This document shows, one piece after another, positions 39,917 through 49,451 of a stretch of 64,000 nt of DNA; position 1 is the stretch's first letter, and each line of letters opens with the position of its first letter. Source of the DNA: Billgrantia tianxiuensis (GTDB taxonomy: Bacteria; Pseudomonadota; Gammaproteobacteria; Pseudomonadales; Halomonadaceae). The stretch is taken from assembly GCF_009834345.1 (NCBI RefSeq), contig NZ_CP035042.1, forward strand, positions 2,170,001-2,234,000, given 5' to 3'. Under the pieces are notes generated by a model. It saw only the letters and a list, made by a program, of their open reading frames with translations, was not told where the DNA came from and made no database searches. Made by a program: the position numbers and the translations under genes.

Positions 39917-40675
39917 ATGGGGGAAATGATGCACGCAGCAGGCCAGACGCCTGATGAATACGGCATCCTGATCGTCGAGGACGATTTCCGGATCGCCGAG
40001 ATCCACCGCGCCTTCATCGAGCAGAGCCAGGGCTTCCGCGTGGTGGGAATGGCACGCAGTGGGGCCGAGGCGCGCGAGCTGATGGTACGGCATGCCAGCG
40101 CCGTGCAACTGGTGCTGCTCGATGCCTACCTGCCCGACGTCGAGGGACTCGAGCTGCTGTGGGCGCTGCGCCGCGATCACGTGCACATCGATATCGTCAT
40201 GATAACCGCGGCGCGCGAGGTGGATACCATCTCAGAAGCGCTACGCGGCGGCATCTTCGACTACTTGATCAAGCCGGTCGAGGCGGCGCGCATGGCGCAG
40301 ATGTTGGCGCGTTTTCGCCGCGAGCGCGAGGCGCTGGCGGCACGCAGCGAGCTCAGCCAGGAGGAGCTCGACCGAGTGCTGGCCCGGCTGCGTCCCGAGG
40401 GGGCGACGAGCACGGCGACGCGTAGCCTGCCCAAGGGCATCGACCGCTTGACGCTGCGTGCGGTGGTGGCGGCGCTCGACAGCGCCGGCAAGCCTCTGGC
40501 CGCCATGGAAGTGGCACGCGCCATGGGGGCTAGCCGCTCGACGGCGAGGCGCTACCTGGAGTTCCTGGTATCGGTACAGGTCGTGAGCGCCGAGCTGGGC
40601 TATGGTGACGTCGGGCGGCCCGAACGGCGCTACCGGCTGGCGGGAGATGCGTCGCCCTGGTGCGAAGAGGGTTGA
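39917..40675 (+). CDS. CitB/DcuR-type response regulator
   Basis: 252 residues: receiver domain (about 15-130) with the acidic pocket VEDD, the phosphorylatable Asp in LVLLDAYLPDVEG, and Lys in YLIKPVE, then a helix-turn-helix output domain (about 180-245, TLRAVVAALDSAGKPLAAMEVARAMGASRSTARRYLEFL). It pairs with the preceding CitA-type kinase. In-frame ATGs at 39926 and 39929 are alternative starts. It probably controls the downstream tctCBA genes. Confidence 0.92.
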   Translation: MGEMMHAAGQTPDEYGILIVEDDFRIAEIHRAFIEQSQGFRVVGMARSGAEARELMVRHASAVQLVLLDAYLPDVEGLELLWALRRDHVHIDIVMITAAREVDTISEALRGGIFDYLIKPVEAARMAQMLARFRREREALAARSELSQEELDRVLARLRPEGATSTATRSLPKGIDRLTLRAVVAALDSAGKPLAAMEVARAMGASRSTARRYLEFLVSVQVVSAELGYGDVGRPERRYRLAGDASPWCEEG

Positions 40676-40743
40676 GAGAGGAGAGTTGAGCGAGGAGGGC
40701 TGAGAGTAGCAATACGGCCGTGAGCACAATGAACAAAATGCTC

Positions 40744-40759
40744 ACAAAGAACACTTTGT
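40744..40759. promoter_or_regulatory. Inverted repeat upstream of tctC, candidate operator
   Basis: ACAAAG-N4-CTTTGT, a perfect 6-4-6 palindrome, 104 bases before the tctC start. It lies between the response regulator and tctC and is a candidate binding site for that regulator; this is inference. The 188-base gap 40676-40863 also begins with a purine-rich stretch of GAGAG-type repeats and has no gene. Confidence 0.4.
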
Positions 40760-40863
40760 CGTTTATGTTCAGAAACTTGTCTATGTTGTGAAGACTCCTC
40801 TAACGTTCGAGGTGTACGCCCTCGGGCGGTGACACAATAATTATCCGACAACCGGAGAACGCC

Positions 40864-41861
40864 ATGACTGCCAAGTTTCCCGTCAAGCACCTGACCCTGC
40901 TGGCCCTGCCGTTGGCTGCTGCCAGCCTGGCCACCCTGGCTCAGGCCCAGGACTGGACGCCCACCCGTTCCATCGAGTTCATCGCCCGGCCAACCCGGGC
41001 GGCGGCTGGGACACCCTGGTGCGCACCACCTCCCGTGTCATCCAGGAGGAAGGGCTGGCTGACCAGAACTTCGCCGCCATCAACGTGCCGGGAGGCGGCG
41101 GTGCCGTGGCTTGGGCGCAGATCGCGCGCGACAGCGGCAACCCGCACAAGCTGTTCGCCACCAGCCCGCCCATCATTCTGGTGCCGCTGGCAGGGACCTC
41201 GCGCCACGATCACACCGATTTCACCCCGATCGCACGCCTGATCACCGACTATTCCATCGTGCTGGTGCGTGACGACTCACCCTACGGCGACCTCAACGAG
41301 CTGTTCGAGGCGATCCAGGAGAAGCCCAACCTCAGCATCGGTGGCGGTAGTGCTCCTGGTTCGATGGATCACATCTCCATCGCTGGGCTTGCCTCCGCGG
41401 CAGGGCTGAACGCAGCGGAAGTCAACTACGTGCCGTTCTCCGGCGGCGGCGAGGCCATGACCAGCCTGATGGGCGGCCATGTCGAGGCGGTAATCACCGG
41501 CGCCGGCGAGGCCTCCGGACAACTGGGCGAGGGTAGTGAGGTTCGCGCCCTGGGTGTTTCCGCTCCCGAGCGCATGGGCGGTGTGCTGGCTGACGTGCCC
41601 ACCTACCAGGAGCAGGGCATCGACTACACCTTCGACATCTGGCGCGGCGTGATGGGTGCTCCGGACATGCCCGCCGAGGCCGTGGCCTATTACGAGGACC
41701 TGTTCGCCCAGATGCTGGAGACCGACGGCTGGCAGCAGGCTCGTGATCAACTGGGCTGGCTCGATGCCTATCAGGACAGCGAAGAGTTCGGCGACTTCCT
41801 CGATGCACAGAAGACGCAGTTCAGCGAAGTGCTGAGCGATCTTGGCCTGCTCGGCCAGTAA
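40864..41861 (+). CDS. tctC: Tripartite tricarboxylate transporter substrate-binding protein TctC (Bug family), one frameshift
   Basis: About 332 residues once one C is restored at 40985-40987; the frames join as SIEFIAPANPGGGWDTLVRT, which is the typical Bug/TctC start of the mature domain. Seen: a signal peptide (residues 1-29, ...AAASLATLAQAQ), then a Bug-type periplasmic solute-binding fold with repeated GGG substrate-contact loops. The two halves lie in different frames only near residue 41. It delivers a tricarboxylate to TctAB. Confidence 0.9.
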
Positions 41862-41956
41862 GTAAGCGAAGGCAAGACCCTTGGCCAGGGCTTCGCTACG
41901 GAGCTCTGGTCGGTTCATCCTGCAACACCTGAGCCATTCGGCTCGAGGTTTACCCC

Positions 41957-42460
41957 ATGACACGACTCAATACCAACCAGTGGCTGGCACTCATCATCGC
42001 CGTGTTTGCCGCCGCCTACCTGTGGATGGCGTGGCAGATTCCCTCGTTCCCCTTGCCTCGCCCGGTGGACTCCGATCTCTTTCCCAAGGTGCTGGGGTTC
42101 ACTCTGCTTGCATTGGCTGCCTTGCTGTTCTTCGAGCGTCCGGCCGAAGTGGTCAGTGACGACGAGGAGGCGGATGCGGCGGCGCAAGAGGCTCAGGAAG
42201 ACGCCGCCCGGCCCTTGCTGCTGCGCCCCTGGTCGCGCGTCGTCGTGACCTCGCTGGCCATCGTGGCCTACGCGCTGCTGCTGGTACCGTTCGGTTTCGT
42301 GCTGGCTTCCACCCTGTTGGGCTTCGGCCTGAGCTGGTACTACGGCTATCGCCGCCATGCGATCAACTTGGCGGTATCGTTGGGCGTAGTGCTGACGCTC
42401 TACCTGACTCTCACCCGTGCCATGGGCGTCTACCTGCCCACCGGCCTGCTGCCATTCTGA
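41957..42460 (+). CDS. tctB: Tripartite tricarboxylate transporter small membrane subunit TctB
   Basis: 167 residues with four hydrophobic segments (about 7-25, 40-56, 92-125 and 137-155). An acidic cytoplasmic linker (DDEEADAAAQEAQEDAAR) separates the first pair from the second. This size, topology and position between tctC and tctA identify TctB; its job is to pair with TctA in the sodium- or proton-coupled symport of citrate-like acids. Confidence 0.85.
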   Translation: MTRLNTNQWLALIIAVFAAAYLWMAWQIPSFPLPRPVDSDLFPKVLGFTLLALAALLFFERPAEVVSDDEEADAAAQEAQEDAARPLLLRPWSRVVVTSLAIVAYALLLVPFGFVLASTLLGFGLSWYYGYRRHAINLAVSLGVVLTLYLTLTRAMGVYLPTGLLPF

Positions 42461-42478
42461 TCGGCTGGAGAGACTTCC

Positions 42479-43980
42479 ATGGAGTCCTTGAACAATCTGA
42501 TGTACGGCTTCGGCATTGCGCTGGAGCCGATGAACATCGCCTATGTCTTCTTTGGCGTATTCGCCGGCACGATCATCGGCATGCTGCCCGGGCTCGGCCG
42601 ATCAGTGCGCTGGCACTGATGATCCCTATTACGTTCGCTATGGAGCCTTCCTCGGGCCTGATCCTGATGGCAGGGGTCTACTATGGCGCGATCTTCGGCG
42701 GCTCGACCTCGTCGATCCTGCTCAACGCGCCGGGTGTGGCGGGAACCGTGGCCACCTCCTTCGATGGTTATCCGATGGCCAAGCAGGGCATGGCGGGCAA
42801 GGCCCTGGCCATTGCCGCCTACGCCTCGTTCATTGGCGGCACCGTTTCCATCGTATTCCTGATGCTGGTGGCGCCGCTGCTGGGCAAGGTGGCCGTCAGC
42901 TTCGGTCCGGCCGAGTACTTCTCGCTGATGGTGCTGGGCCTGACGGCGGTGGTATCGCTGTCCGACAAGTCGCTGGTGAAGGGCCTGATCGCCGCAGTGC
43001 TCGGGGTTATGATCTCGATCATGGGCATCGATCTGCAGACCGGTACCGAGCGCTATACCTTCGGCAGCGCGCATTTGCTGGACGGTATCGACTTCCTGGT
43101 GGTAGCGCTGGGTATCTTCGCTCTGGCCGAGGTGTTCTACATCCTGCTGCGCGGCGGCGGCGGCAAGGAGGCGCCACGCAACGCCATCGGTTCGCTCAAG
43201 CTGACGCGTAGCGAAGTGAGCCAGATCGCGCCGCCCATCGCACGCAGTTCGGTGCTCGGTTTCTTTACCGGCGTACTGCCGGGCGCTGGTGCCACCATCG
43301 GTTCGTTTCTCGGCTACAGCATGGAGAAGCGTCTGGCGAAGGACGGCCACACCTTCGGCAAGGGCAACATCAAGGGCGTGGCGGCACCGGAGGCGGCCAA
43401 CAACGCGGCCTGTACCGGCTCCTTCGTGCCGCTGCTGACGCTGGGTGTGCCGGGGTCGGGCACCACCGCGGTGCTGCTTGGCGCGCTGCTGATCATGGGC
43501 GTCTCGCCAGGTCCGATGATGCTCGAGAATCGCCCGGACGTGTTCTGGGGCGTAATCGCCAGTATGTACATTGGCAACATCTTCCTGCTGGTTCTCAACC
43601 TGCCGTTGATCCCGTTGATTGCCAAGATTCTCGACATGCCGAAGCCGATGCTGCTGTCGCTGATCCTGATCTTCTGCATGGTCGGCGTCTATGGCATGAG
43701 CTTCAGTATCTTCGATCTGCTGTTGCTGCTCGGCTTCGGCCTGCTGGGACTTGGCATGCGCCTGTTCGGTTTCCCCACCGCACCGCTGATTCTGGGCTTG
43801 ATTCTCGGCGCCATCATGGAAGAGTCGATGCGGCGGGCGCTGCAGATCTCCGGTGGCGACTGGTGGACCTTCATCGACAAGCCGATCTCCATGTGGCTGC
43901 TGATCATTGCAGCGCTGTCGCTGCTGCTGCCGCTGGCCAAGCGGGGCCTGACCAAGATGCGCAGCCCAGCCGCTTCCTAG
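42479..43980 (+). CDS. tctA: Tripartite tricarboxylate transporter large membrane subunit TctA, one frameshift
   Basis: About 500 residues after restoring one C near 42597-42600 (GGGCTCGGCCGATC for GGGCTCGGCCCGATC); the start region is MESLNNLMYGFGIALEPMN ... GTIIGMLPGLG, joined to PISALALMIPITFAMEP. Seen: the family's glycine-rich motifs GMLPGLG and YYGAIFGGSTSSILLNAPG, and the later PGAGATIGSFLGY and ALLIMGVSPGP. It has about 12 transmembrane segments. GGAGAG precedes the start. It is the last gene of the tct operon. Confidence 0.92.
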
Positions 43981-44019
43981 CAGCTCAGCCACAGACGAGA
44001 AGTAGAAGCATCTTTCCCA

Positions 44020-44049
44020 GCAGGGGCGTCGAGAGATCGACGCCCCTGC
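44020..44049 (+). terminator. Strong terminator-like hairpin after tctA
   Basis: Perfect 13-bp stem GCAGGGGCGTCGA / TCGACGCCCCTGC with a GAGA loop, followed by TTGCGTT. The first part of the 349-base gap 43981-44329; the rest holds NtrC boxes and a sigma-54 promoter. Confidence 0.85.
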
Positions 44050-44064
44050 TTGCGTTAGGTGGGG

Positions 44065-44081
44065 TGCACTTGCTTGGTGCG
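44065..44081 (+). promoter_or_regulatory. NtrC-binding box 1 upstream of urtA
   Basis: TGCACT-N5-GGTGCG against the NtrC consensus TGCACC-N5-GGTGCA: 10 of 12 matched. It lies about 160 bases upstream of the sigma-54 promoter of the urt operon, a normal enhancer distance. Confidence 0.65.
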
Positions 44082-44130
44082 TGCTCGTGGTGCAGGCGAA
44101 CGTTGTCGGCGCAAAGGTTCACCTGACCTG

Positions 44131-44147
44131 TGCACGCCTGCGGTGCG
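44131..44147 (+). promoter_or_regulatory. NtrC-binding box 2 upstream of urtA
   Basis: TGCACG-N5-GGTGCG, 10 of 12 matches to the NtrC consensus, about 92 bases upstream of the -24 element. Together with box 1 it forms a tandem enhancer. Confidence 0.65.
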
Positions 44148-44222
44148 ATAGGGTGAGTTCTGGCTCGAAGAGCTGCGCGTAACTGTTTGTACAGGAAGCC
44201 TTCCAAGGGTTTTGCCGCATGA

Positions 44223-44238
44223 TGGCGCAGGCCTTGCA
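44223..44238 (+). promoter_or_regulatory. Sigma-54 promoter of the urt operon
   Basis: TGGCGCAGGCCTTGCA carries GG at -24 and GC at -12 with exact spacing; against TGGCACG-N4-TTGCA it differs at two consensus positions. It lies 92 bases before the urtA start codon. NtrC boxes upstream and the urea-transport cargo make nitrogen control very likely. Confidence 0.82.
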
Positions 44239-44329
44239 ATGGCTTGGAGCCTAGTGCTGTGCGGCCGGTGTCGGCCGTGCATGAACTTCACAACAAGTCC
44301 CTCCCGCAGGAGGGCGCAAGGAGGTTCGA

Positions 44330-45697
44330 GTGAACGCTTCCCGTCGCAACATGCCTTTCCCCGTTCGCATCATGTCATCCCCGTCCCGCGCTGTGGCCGC
44401 AGCCCTGTTGGCGGCGGCGTCCCTCGGTGTTACTGGCCAGGCGCTGGCCCAGGAAGAGCCCATCAAGGTGGGCATCCTGCACTCGCTGTCCGGCACCATG
44501 GCGATCAGCGAATCGACCCTCAAGGACACCGTCGAGATGCTGATCGAGCAGCAGAACGAGCAGGGTGGCCTGTTGGGCCGTCAGCTCGAGGCGGTGGTGG
44601 TCGACCCGGCCTCCAACTGGCCGCTGTTCGCCGAGCGTGCCCGCGAGCTGCTCGAGCAGCATGAGGTGGACGTGGTGTTCGGCAACTGGACTTCGGTGTC
44701 GCGCAAGGCCGTGCTGCCGGTGTTCGAGGAACTCAATGGCCTGCTGTTCTATCCGGTGCAGTACGAGGGCGAAGAGTCCTCGGAGAATGTCTTCTACACC
44801 GGGGCAGCGCCCAACCAGCAGGCCATCCCGGCGGTGGAATACCTGCTCAACGAGGTGGGCGTGGAGCGCTTTGCGCTGCTCGGCACCGATTACGTCTACC
44901 CGCGCACCACCAATCGTATCCTCGAAGCCTTCCTCAAGGAGGAGCACGGCATTGCCGACGAGGACATCATGATCAACTACACGCCGTTCGGTCACTCCGA
45001 CTGGCAGAACATCGTCGCCGAGGTGCGCCGCTTCGGCAGCGAGGGCAAGAAGACCGCAGTGGTCTCGACCATCAACGGCGACGCCAACGTACCGTTCTAT
45101 CGCGAGCTGGCCAACCAGGGCATCGACGCCGCCGACATTCCGGTCATCGCCTTCTCGGTGGGTGAGCAGGAGCTCTCCGGCATCGATACCGGCCCGCTGG
45201 TGGGTCACCTGGCCGCCTGGAACTACTTCATGAGCGTGGACACCGACGCCAACTACGACTTCATCGACGCCTGGATCGACTACACCGGCGACGAGGAGGC
45301 GGTGACCAACGATCCCATGGAGGCGCACTACATCGGCTTCAACATGTGGGCCGAGGCGGTGCGCAAGGCCGGCACCACCGACGTCGATGCGGTCAAGGAG
45401 GCCATCATCGGCGTGACCGTTCCCAACCTGACCGGCGGCTATGCGGCGATGATGCCCAACCACCACATCACCAAGCCGGTGCTGATCGGCGAGGTACAGG
45501 ACAACGGCCAGTTCGACATCGTATGGCAGACGCCCTCCACCGTGGCCGGCGATGCCTGGTCCGACTACCTGCCGGGTTCGCGTGACCTGATCGCTGACTG
45601 GCGCAAGCCCATGGAGTGCGGCAACTTCAACGTGGCCAACGGCCGCTGCGGCGGCAGCACCGCTGCCGAAGAGGCCGAAGCGGCGCTCGCCGAGTAA
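44330..45697 (+). CDS. urtA: Urea ABC transporter substrate-binding protein UrtA
   Basis: 455 residues, GTG start with AAGGAGG upstream. Seen: a signal peptide (residues about 1-37, cleaved near ALAQEE), then the mature start EEPIKVGILHSLSGTMAISE, which is the UrtA/AmiC fold signature, with NWTSVSRKAVLPVFE, NGLLFYPVQYEGEESS and DYVYPRTTNRI. UrtA captures urea in the periplasm. It is the first gene of urtABCDE and lies behind the NtrC and sigma-54 sites. Confidence 0.96.
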   Translation: MNASRRNMPFPVRIMSSPSRAVAAALLAAASLGVTGQALAQEEPIKVGILHSLSGTMAISESTLKDTVEMLIEQQNEQGGLLGRQLEAVVVDPASNWPLFAERARELLEQHEVDVVFGNWTSVSRKAVLPVFEELNGLLFYPVQYEGEESSENVFYTGAAPNQQAIPAVEYLLNEVGVERFALLGTDYVYPRTTNRILEAFLKEEHGIADEDIMINYTPFGHSDWQNIVAEVRRFGSEGKKTAVVSTINGDANVPFYRELANQGIDAADIPVIAFSVGEQELSGIDTGPLVGHLAAWNYFMSVDTDANYDFIDAWIDYTGDEEAVTNDPMEAHYIGFNMWAEAVRKAGTTDVDAVKEAIIGVTVPNLTGGYAAMMPNHHITKPVLIGEVQDNGQFDIVWQTPSTVAGDAWSDYLPGSRDLIADWRKPMECGNFNVANGRCGGSTAAEEAEAALAE

Positions 45698-45840
45698 GCC
45701 CAGCATGGCCCCCGCTGCCTGGCAGCGGGGAGCACGCCTTCTTCACCGATTCCGAGGAACGCTCCGATGAGATATCCCCCGTGCCCTGGCCAGTGGCGGC
45801 CGGGGCGAGGGCCGGCAGCGCCGCCGAAGACAGCGAGCCC

Positions 45841-47472
45841 ATGCATGCAGCAACGAGGGGTTCGTGGCTGATGGTTCTCGTCCTTGCCCTCACGCTCGCA
45901 CTTGGTCTTACGCTGGCCGCTCCCGCATCCGCGCAGGACGCCGAAAGGTCCGACGATACAACAGCACAGGCGCTTCTCGCGGCGCTGGACGTGTCGTCGT
46001 TTTCCGCTAAGGGCGAAGCCATTGAGGCCATCGTGCGCAGCGACGATCCTCGCGCACGGGACTGGCTCCAGGCCCTGCTCGATGGTCGTTTGCAGCGCAT
46101 CGACGATGGCCGCTTCGTGGTAGTGCTCGACAATTCGGGCCGCCAGTGGCCGGTCGAGGACGCCCTGACCGGCGAGGCCCTGGGCGAGATGTCGCGCCGC
46201 GACCTGGACCGCATCGGCATCAATAACGCGCTGCGCAATCAACTGCGCAGCGCCATCGCCGTGGTCGATCTCTATGCCGCCGATGTCGGGTTACGCCGCG
46301 CTTCCGCCGAGCGGTTGCTGGGCGAGGTCGACGGCGACCTGGCTGGCCCCCTGGCCGAGGTGATCGAGGCGGAGCCGGATGCGCGGGTGCAAGAGCGGCT
46401 GATCCAGGCGCTCGCCATTTACCGCCTGGAGCAGGGTGAGGTCGAGGCGGTCGAGGAACTGCGCGGCAGTCTCCATCCTAGGGTGCGGGTTGCTCTCAAT
46501 CGGGTACTCAACAGTGACGATCCCGCGCTGGTCGAGGAGGCCAGGAGCGCCTTGAGCGGCATCGAGCAGAAGCTCAAGGTCAACCGTGCGGTCGAGACGC
46601 TCTACTTCGGCCTGTCGCTGGGCTCGGTGCTGGTGCTCGCCGCCATCGGCCTGGCCATCACCTTCGGCGTGATGGGCGTGATCAACATGGCCCATGGCGA
46701 GCTGATCATGCTCGGTGCCTACACCACCTGGGCCATGCAGCAATTGCTGCCGGGCCAGCCGGGGCTGGCCTTGATCCTGGCGATTCCCGCCGGCTTCCTG
46801 GTGGCAGCTCTGGCGGGTATCGCCATCGAGCGCGGCGTCATCCAGTTCCTGAAAGGACGGCCGCTGGAAACGCTCTTGGCCACCTTCGGCATCAGCCTGA
46901 TCCTGCAGCAGCTGGTGCGCACCGTCATTTCGCCGCTCAACCGCACCGTCGTCACGCCGGAGTGGATGAGCGGCTCCATTGCCGTCAACGATGCGCTTTC
47001 TCTCACGCTCAACCGGATGGTGGTGCTCGGCTTCGCCCTGGTGGTGTTCGCCGCGCTGATGCTGATCATGCGCCGTACCCGGCTCGGCCTGGAGGTGCGG
47101 GCGGTGACCCAGAACCGTGCCATGGCACGCTCGATGGGCATTCGCGCCACGCGGGTCGACATCCTGACCTTCGCCCTGGGCTCCGGGGTGGCGGGGCTGG
47201 CCGGCGTGGCGCTCAGCCAGCTCACCAACGTGGGACCCAACCTGGGCCAGAACTACATCATCGACTCCTTCATGGTGGTGGTCTTCGGCGGCGTGGGGAA
47301 TCTGTGGGGCACCCTGGTGGCGGGGCTATCGCTCGGTGTCATCAACCAGGTGCTGGAACCCTGGGCCGGTGCCGTGATGGCCAAGATCATCGTGCTGGTG
47401 TTCATCATCCTGTTCATTCAAAAGCGCCCCCGCGGACTCTTCCCGCAGAAGGGCCGGGCGGCGGAGGGCTGA
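45841..47472 (+). CDS. urtB: Urea ABC transporter permease UrtB
   Basis: 543 residues from the ATG at 45841; the open frame runs farther upstream, but a signal-like segment after this Met supports it as the start, and the ribosome-binding site is weak. Seen: an unusual but family-typical N-terminal periplasmic part (about 30-250), then LivH-type membrane helices with FGVMGVINMAHGELIMLGAYTTW and the later EVRAVTQNRAMARSMGIR loop that contacts the ATPase. It forms the channel with UrtC. Confidence 0.93.
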   Translation: MHAATRGSWLMVLVLALTLALGLTLAAPASAQDAERSDDTTAQALLAALDVSSFSAKGEAIEAIVRSDDPRARDWLQALLDGRLQRIDDGRFVVVLDNSGRQWPVEDALTGEALGEMSRRDLDRIGINNALRNQLRSAIAVVDLYAADVGLRRASAERLLGEVDGDLAGPLAEVIEAEPDARVQERLIQALAIYRLEQGEVEAVEELRGSLHPRVRVALNRVLNSDDPALVEEARSALSGIEQKLKVNRAVETLYFGLSLGSVLVLAAIGLAITFGVMGVINMAHGELIMLGAYTTWAMQQLLPGQPGLALILAIPAGFLVAALAGIAIERGVIQFLKGRPLETLLATFGISLILQQLVRTVISPLNRTVVTPEWMSGSIAVNDALSLTLNRMVVLGFALVVFAALMLIMRRTRLGLEVRAVTQNRAMARSMGIRATRVDILTFALGSGVAGLAGVALSQLTNVGPNLGQNYIIDSFMVVVFGGVGNLWGTLVAGLSLGVINQVLEPWAGAVMAKIIVLVFIILFIQKRPRGLFPQKGRAAEG

Positions 47473-47475
47473 TCC

Positions 47476-48615
47476 ATGCAATCGCGATCGTGGCTGATGA
47501 GGCCGTTCGGCGAACGCTCGACGCTGATCTTTCTCGGCGTGCTGCTGGCGACAATGGCCCTGGTGACGCTACTGCACGTGGCCGTGCCGGCGGGGCATCC
47601 GCTCCATGTCAGTGCTTATACCGTTAACTTGTTCGGCAAGTACCTGAGCTACGCCCTGCTGGCGGTGGCGGTGGATCTGGTGTGGGGCTATCTCGGTATC
47701 CTCAGCCTGGGCCATGGCGCCTTCTTCGCCCTGGGCGGCTATGCCATGGGCATGTACCTGATGCGCCAGATCGGTGACCGTGGCGTTTATGGCCACCCGG
47801 TGCTGCCCGACTTCATGGTGTTCCTCAACTGGGACAGCTTGCCGTGGTACTGGCATGGCTTCGACATGGCCGGGTTCGCCTTCCTGATGGTGCTGCTGGT
47901 ACCGGGAGCGTTGGCGCTGGTGTTTGGCTTCCTGGCGTTTCGCTCACGGGTCACCGGGGTCTATCTGTCAATCATCACCCAGGCGCTCACCTTCGCCCTG
48001 ATGCTGGCCTTCTTCCGCAACGAGATGGGCTTCGGCGGCAACAACGGGCTGACCGACTTCCGCGAGATCCTCGGCTTCAACCTGCGCAGCAGCGAGACCC
48101 GGCTGGGCCTCTTCCTGGCCACCGGCGTGGCCCTGGCGCTGGGCTACCTGCTGTGCCGGGCCATCGTGACCAGCAAGCTGGGCCGGGTGTGCGTGGCGAC
48201 CCGCGACGCCGAGGCGCGCACGCGCTTTCTCGGCTATCGGGTCGAGCGCTTCCAGCTGTTCGTGTTCGTGGTCTCGGCCATGCTGGCGGGCCTGGCCGGG
48301 GCGCTCTATGTGCCTCAGGTAGGGATCATCAACCCCAGCGAGTTCTCGCCGCTGTTCTCCATCGAGATCGTGCTGTGGGTGGCGCTGGGCGGCCGCGCGA
48401 CGCTCTATGGAGCGGTGATCGGGGCGATACTCGTCAACTACGCCAAGACGGTCTTCACCGGGGTGATGCCCGATGCCTGGCTGTTTGCCCTGGGCGGGCT
48501 CTTCGTGCTCGTCACGGTGTTCCTGCCCAAGGGGGTGGCGGGGCTCCTGGCATTGCGACTTCGTCATCGCCGCGACGGTGACGCCTCGTTTTCCGGCAAG
48601 GAGGCATCGGCATGA
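47476..48615 (+). CDS. urtC: Urea ABC transporter permease UrtC
   Basis: 379 residues, LivM-like with about eight hydrophobic segments. Seen: VDLVWGYLGILSLGHGAFFALGGYAMGMYL and the EAA-like loop RVCVATRDAEARTRFLGYRV. GGAGGG precedes the ATG, and its stop overlaps urtD by four bases. The two permeases form the transmembrane path. Confidence 0.94.
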   Translation: MQSRSWLMRPFGERSTLIFLGVLLATMALVTLLHVAVPAGHPLHVSAYTVNLFGKYLSYALLAVAVDLVWGYLGILSLGHGAFFALGGYAMGMYLMRQIGDRGVYGHPVLPDFMVFLNWDSLPWYWHGFDMAGFAFLMVLLVPGALALVFGFLAFRSRVTGVYLSIITQALTFALMLAFFRNEMGFGGNNGLTDFREILGFNLRSSETRLGLFLATGVALALGYLLCRAIVTSKLGRVCVATRDAEARTRFLGYRVERFQLFVFVVSAMLAGLAGALYVPQVGIINPSEFSPLFSIEIVLWVALGGRATLYGAVIGAILVNYAKTVFTGVMPDAWLFALGGLFVLVTVFLPKGVAGLLALRLRHRRDGDASFSGKEASA

Positions 48616-49451
48616 GCATTTTGGGTTCATTGGCCAATCGTGACCGGGTCTTCGATTTCCTGGTGCCGGCCGAGTCGCCGGTCGACGTGCGCCACGGGCC
48701 GATTCTCTACCTCGAGGACGTCACGGTCAGCTTCGACGGCTTCAAGGCGATCAATGACCTCAACCTGACCATCGACGACGGCGAGCTGCGCTGCATCATC
48801 GGACCCAACGGCGCCGGCAAGACCACCATGATGGATATCATCACCGGCAAGACCCGACCCGACAGCGGCAAGGTATGGTTCGGCAGTCGCCACGACCTGC
48901 TGACCATGAACGAGCCGCAGATCGCCAGCCTGGGCATCGGGCGCAAGTTCCAGAAGCCCACGGTGTTCGAAGCATTGAGCGTATTCGAGAACCTGGAACT
49001 GGCGATGGCTGCCGACAAGCGCATCCTGCCCACGCTCACCGCGCGCATGAGCGGCGAGATCCGTGACCGCATCGACGAAGTGCTGGTGACCATCGGCCTG
49101 GGCGAACTGCGCCAGCGCCCGGCGGGCATCCTTTCCCACGGCCAGAAGCAGTGGCTGGAGATCGGCATGCTGCTGATGCAGCGGCCGCGCCTGTTGCTGG
49201 TGGACGAGCCGGTGGCCGGCATGACTGAGCAGGAGATGGAGCGTACCGCCGAGCTGCTGACCGGGTTGGCGGGAAAACAATCCGTTGTGGTCGTCGAGCA
49301 CGATATGGGCTTCGTGCGTTCCATCGCGCGCAAGGTGACGGTGCTGCACCAGGGCAGTGTGTTGGCGGAGGGCAGTATGGACCAGGTTTCGAGCGACCCG
49401 CGGGTGGTCGAGGTCTACCTGGGTGCCGAAGCCGAGGAGGAGGCGGTCTGA
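48612..49451 (+). CDS. urtD: Urea ABC transporter ATP-binding protein UrtD
   Basis: 279 residues, LivG-like. Seen: Walker A GPNGAGKTTMMD, the LSHGQKQWLEIGMLL signature, Walker B RLLLVDEPVAGM, and the switch His in VVVEHDMGFV. The start overlaps the urtC stop by four bases and has AAGGAGG upstream; the stop overlaps urtE by one base. It energises urea uptake. Confidence 0.96.
   Translation: MSILGSLANRDRVFDFLVPAESPVDVRHGPILYLEDVTVSFDGFKAINDLNLTIDDGELRCIIGPNGAGKTTMMDIITGKTRPDSGKVWFGSRHDLLTMNEPQIASLGIGRKFQKPTVFEALSVFENLELAMAADKRILPTLTARMSGEIRDRIDEVLVTIGLGELRQRPAGILSHGQKQWLEIGMLLMQRPRLLLVDEPVAGMTEQEMERTAELLTGLAGKQSVVVVEHDMGFVRSIARKVTVLHQGSVLAEGSMDQVSSDPRVVEVYLGAEAEEEAV

Noticed and set aside
44161..44176. 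TGGCTCGAAGAGCTGC as a sigma-54 promoter of urtA
   Set aside because: The GG to GC spacing is one base too long; the nearby TGGCGCAGGCCTTGCA at 44223 fits exactly.
45616..45840. UrtB starting upstream at 45616
   Set aside because: The upstream frame lies inside urtA and in an intergenic GC-rich stretch; a signal-like segment starts only after the Met at 45841.
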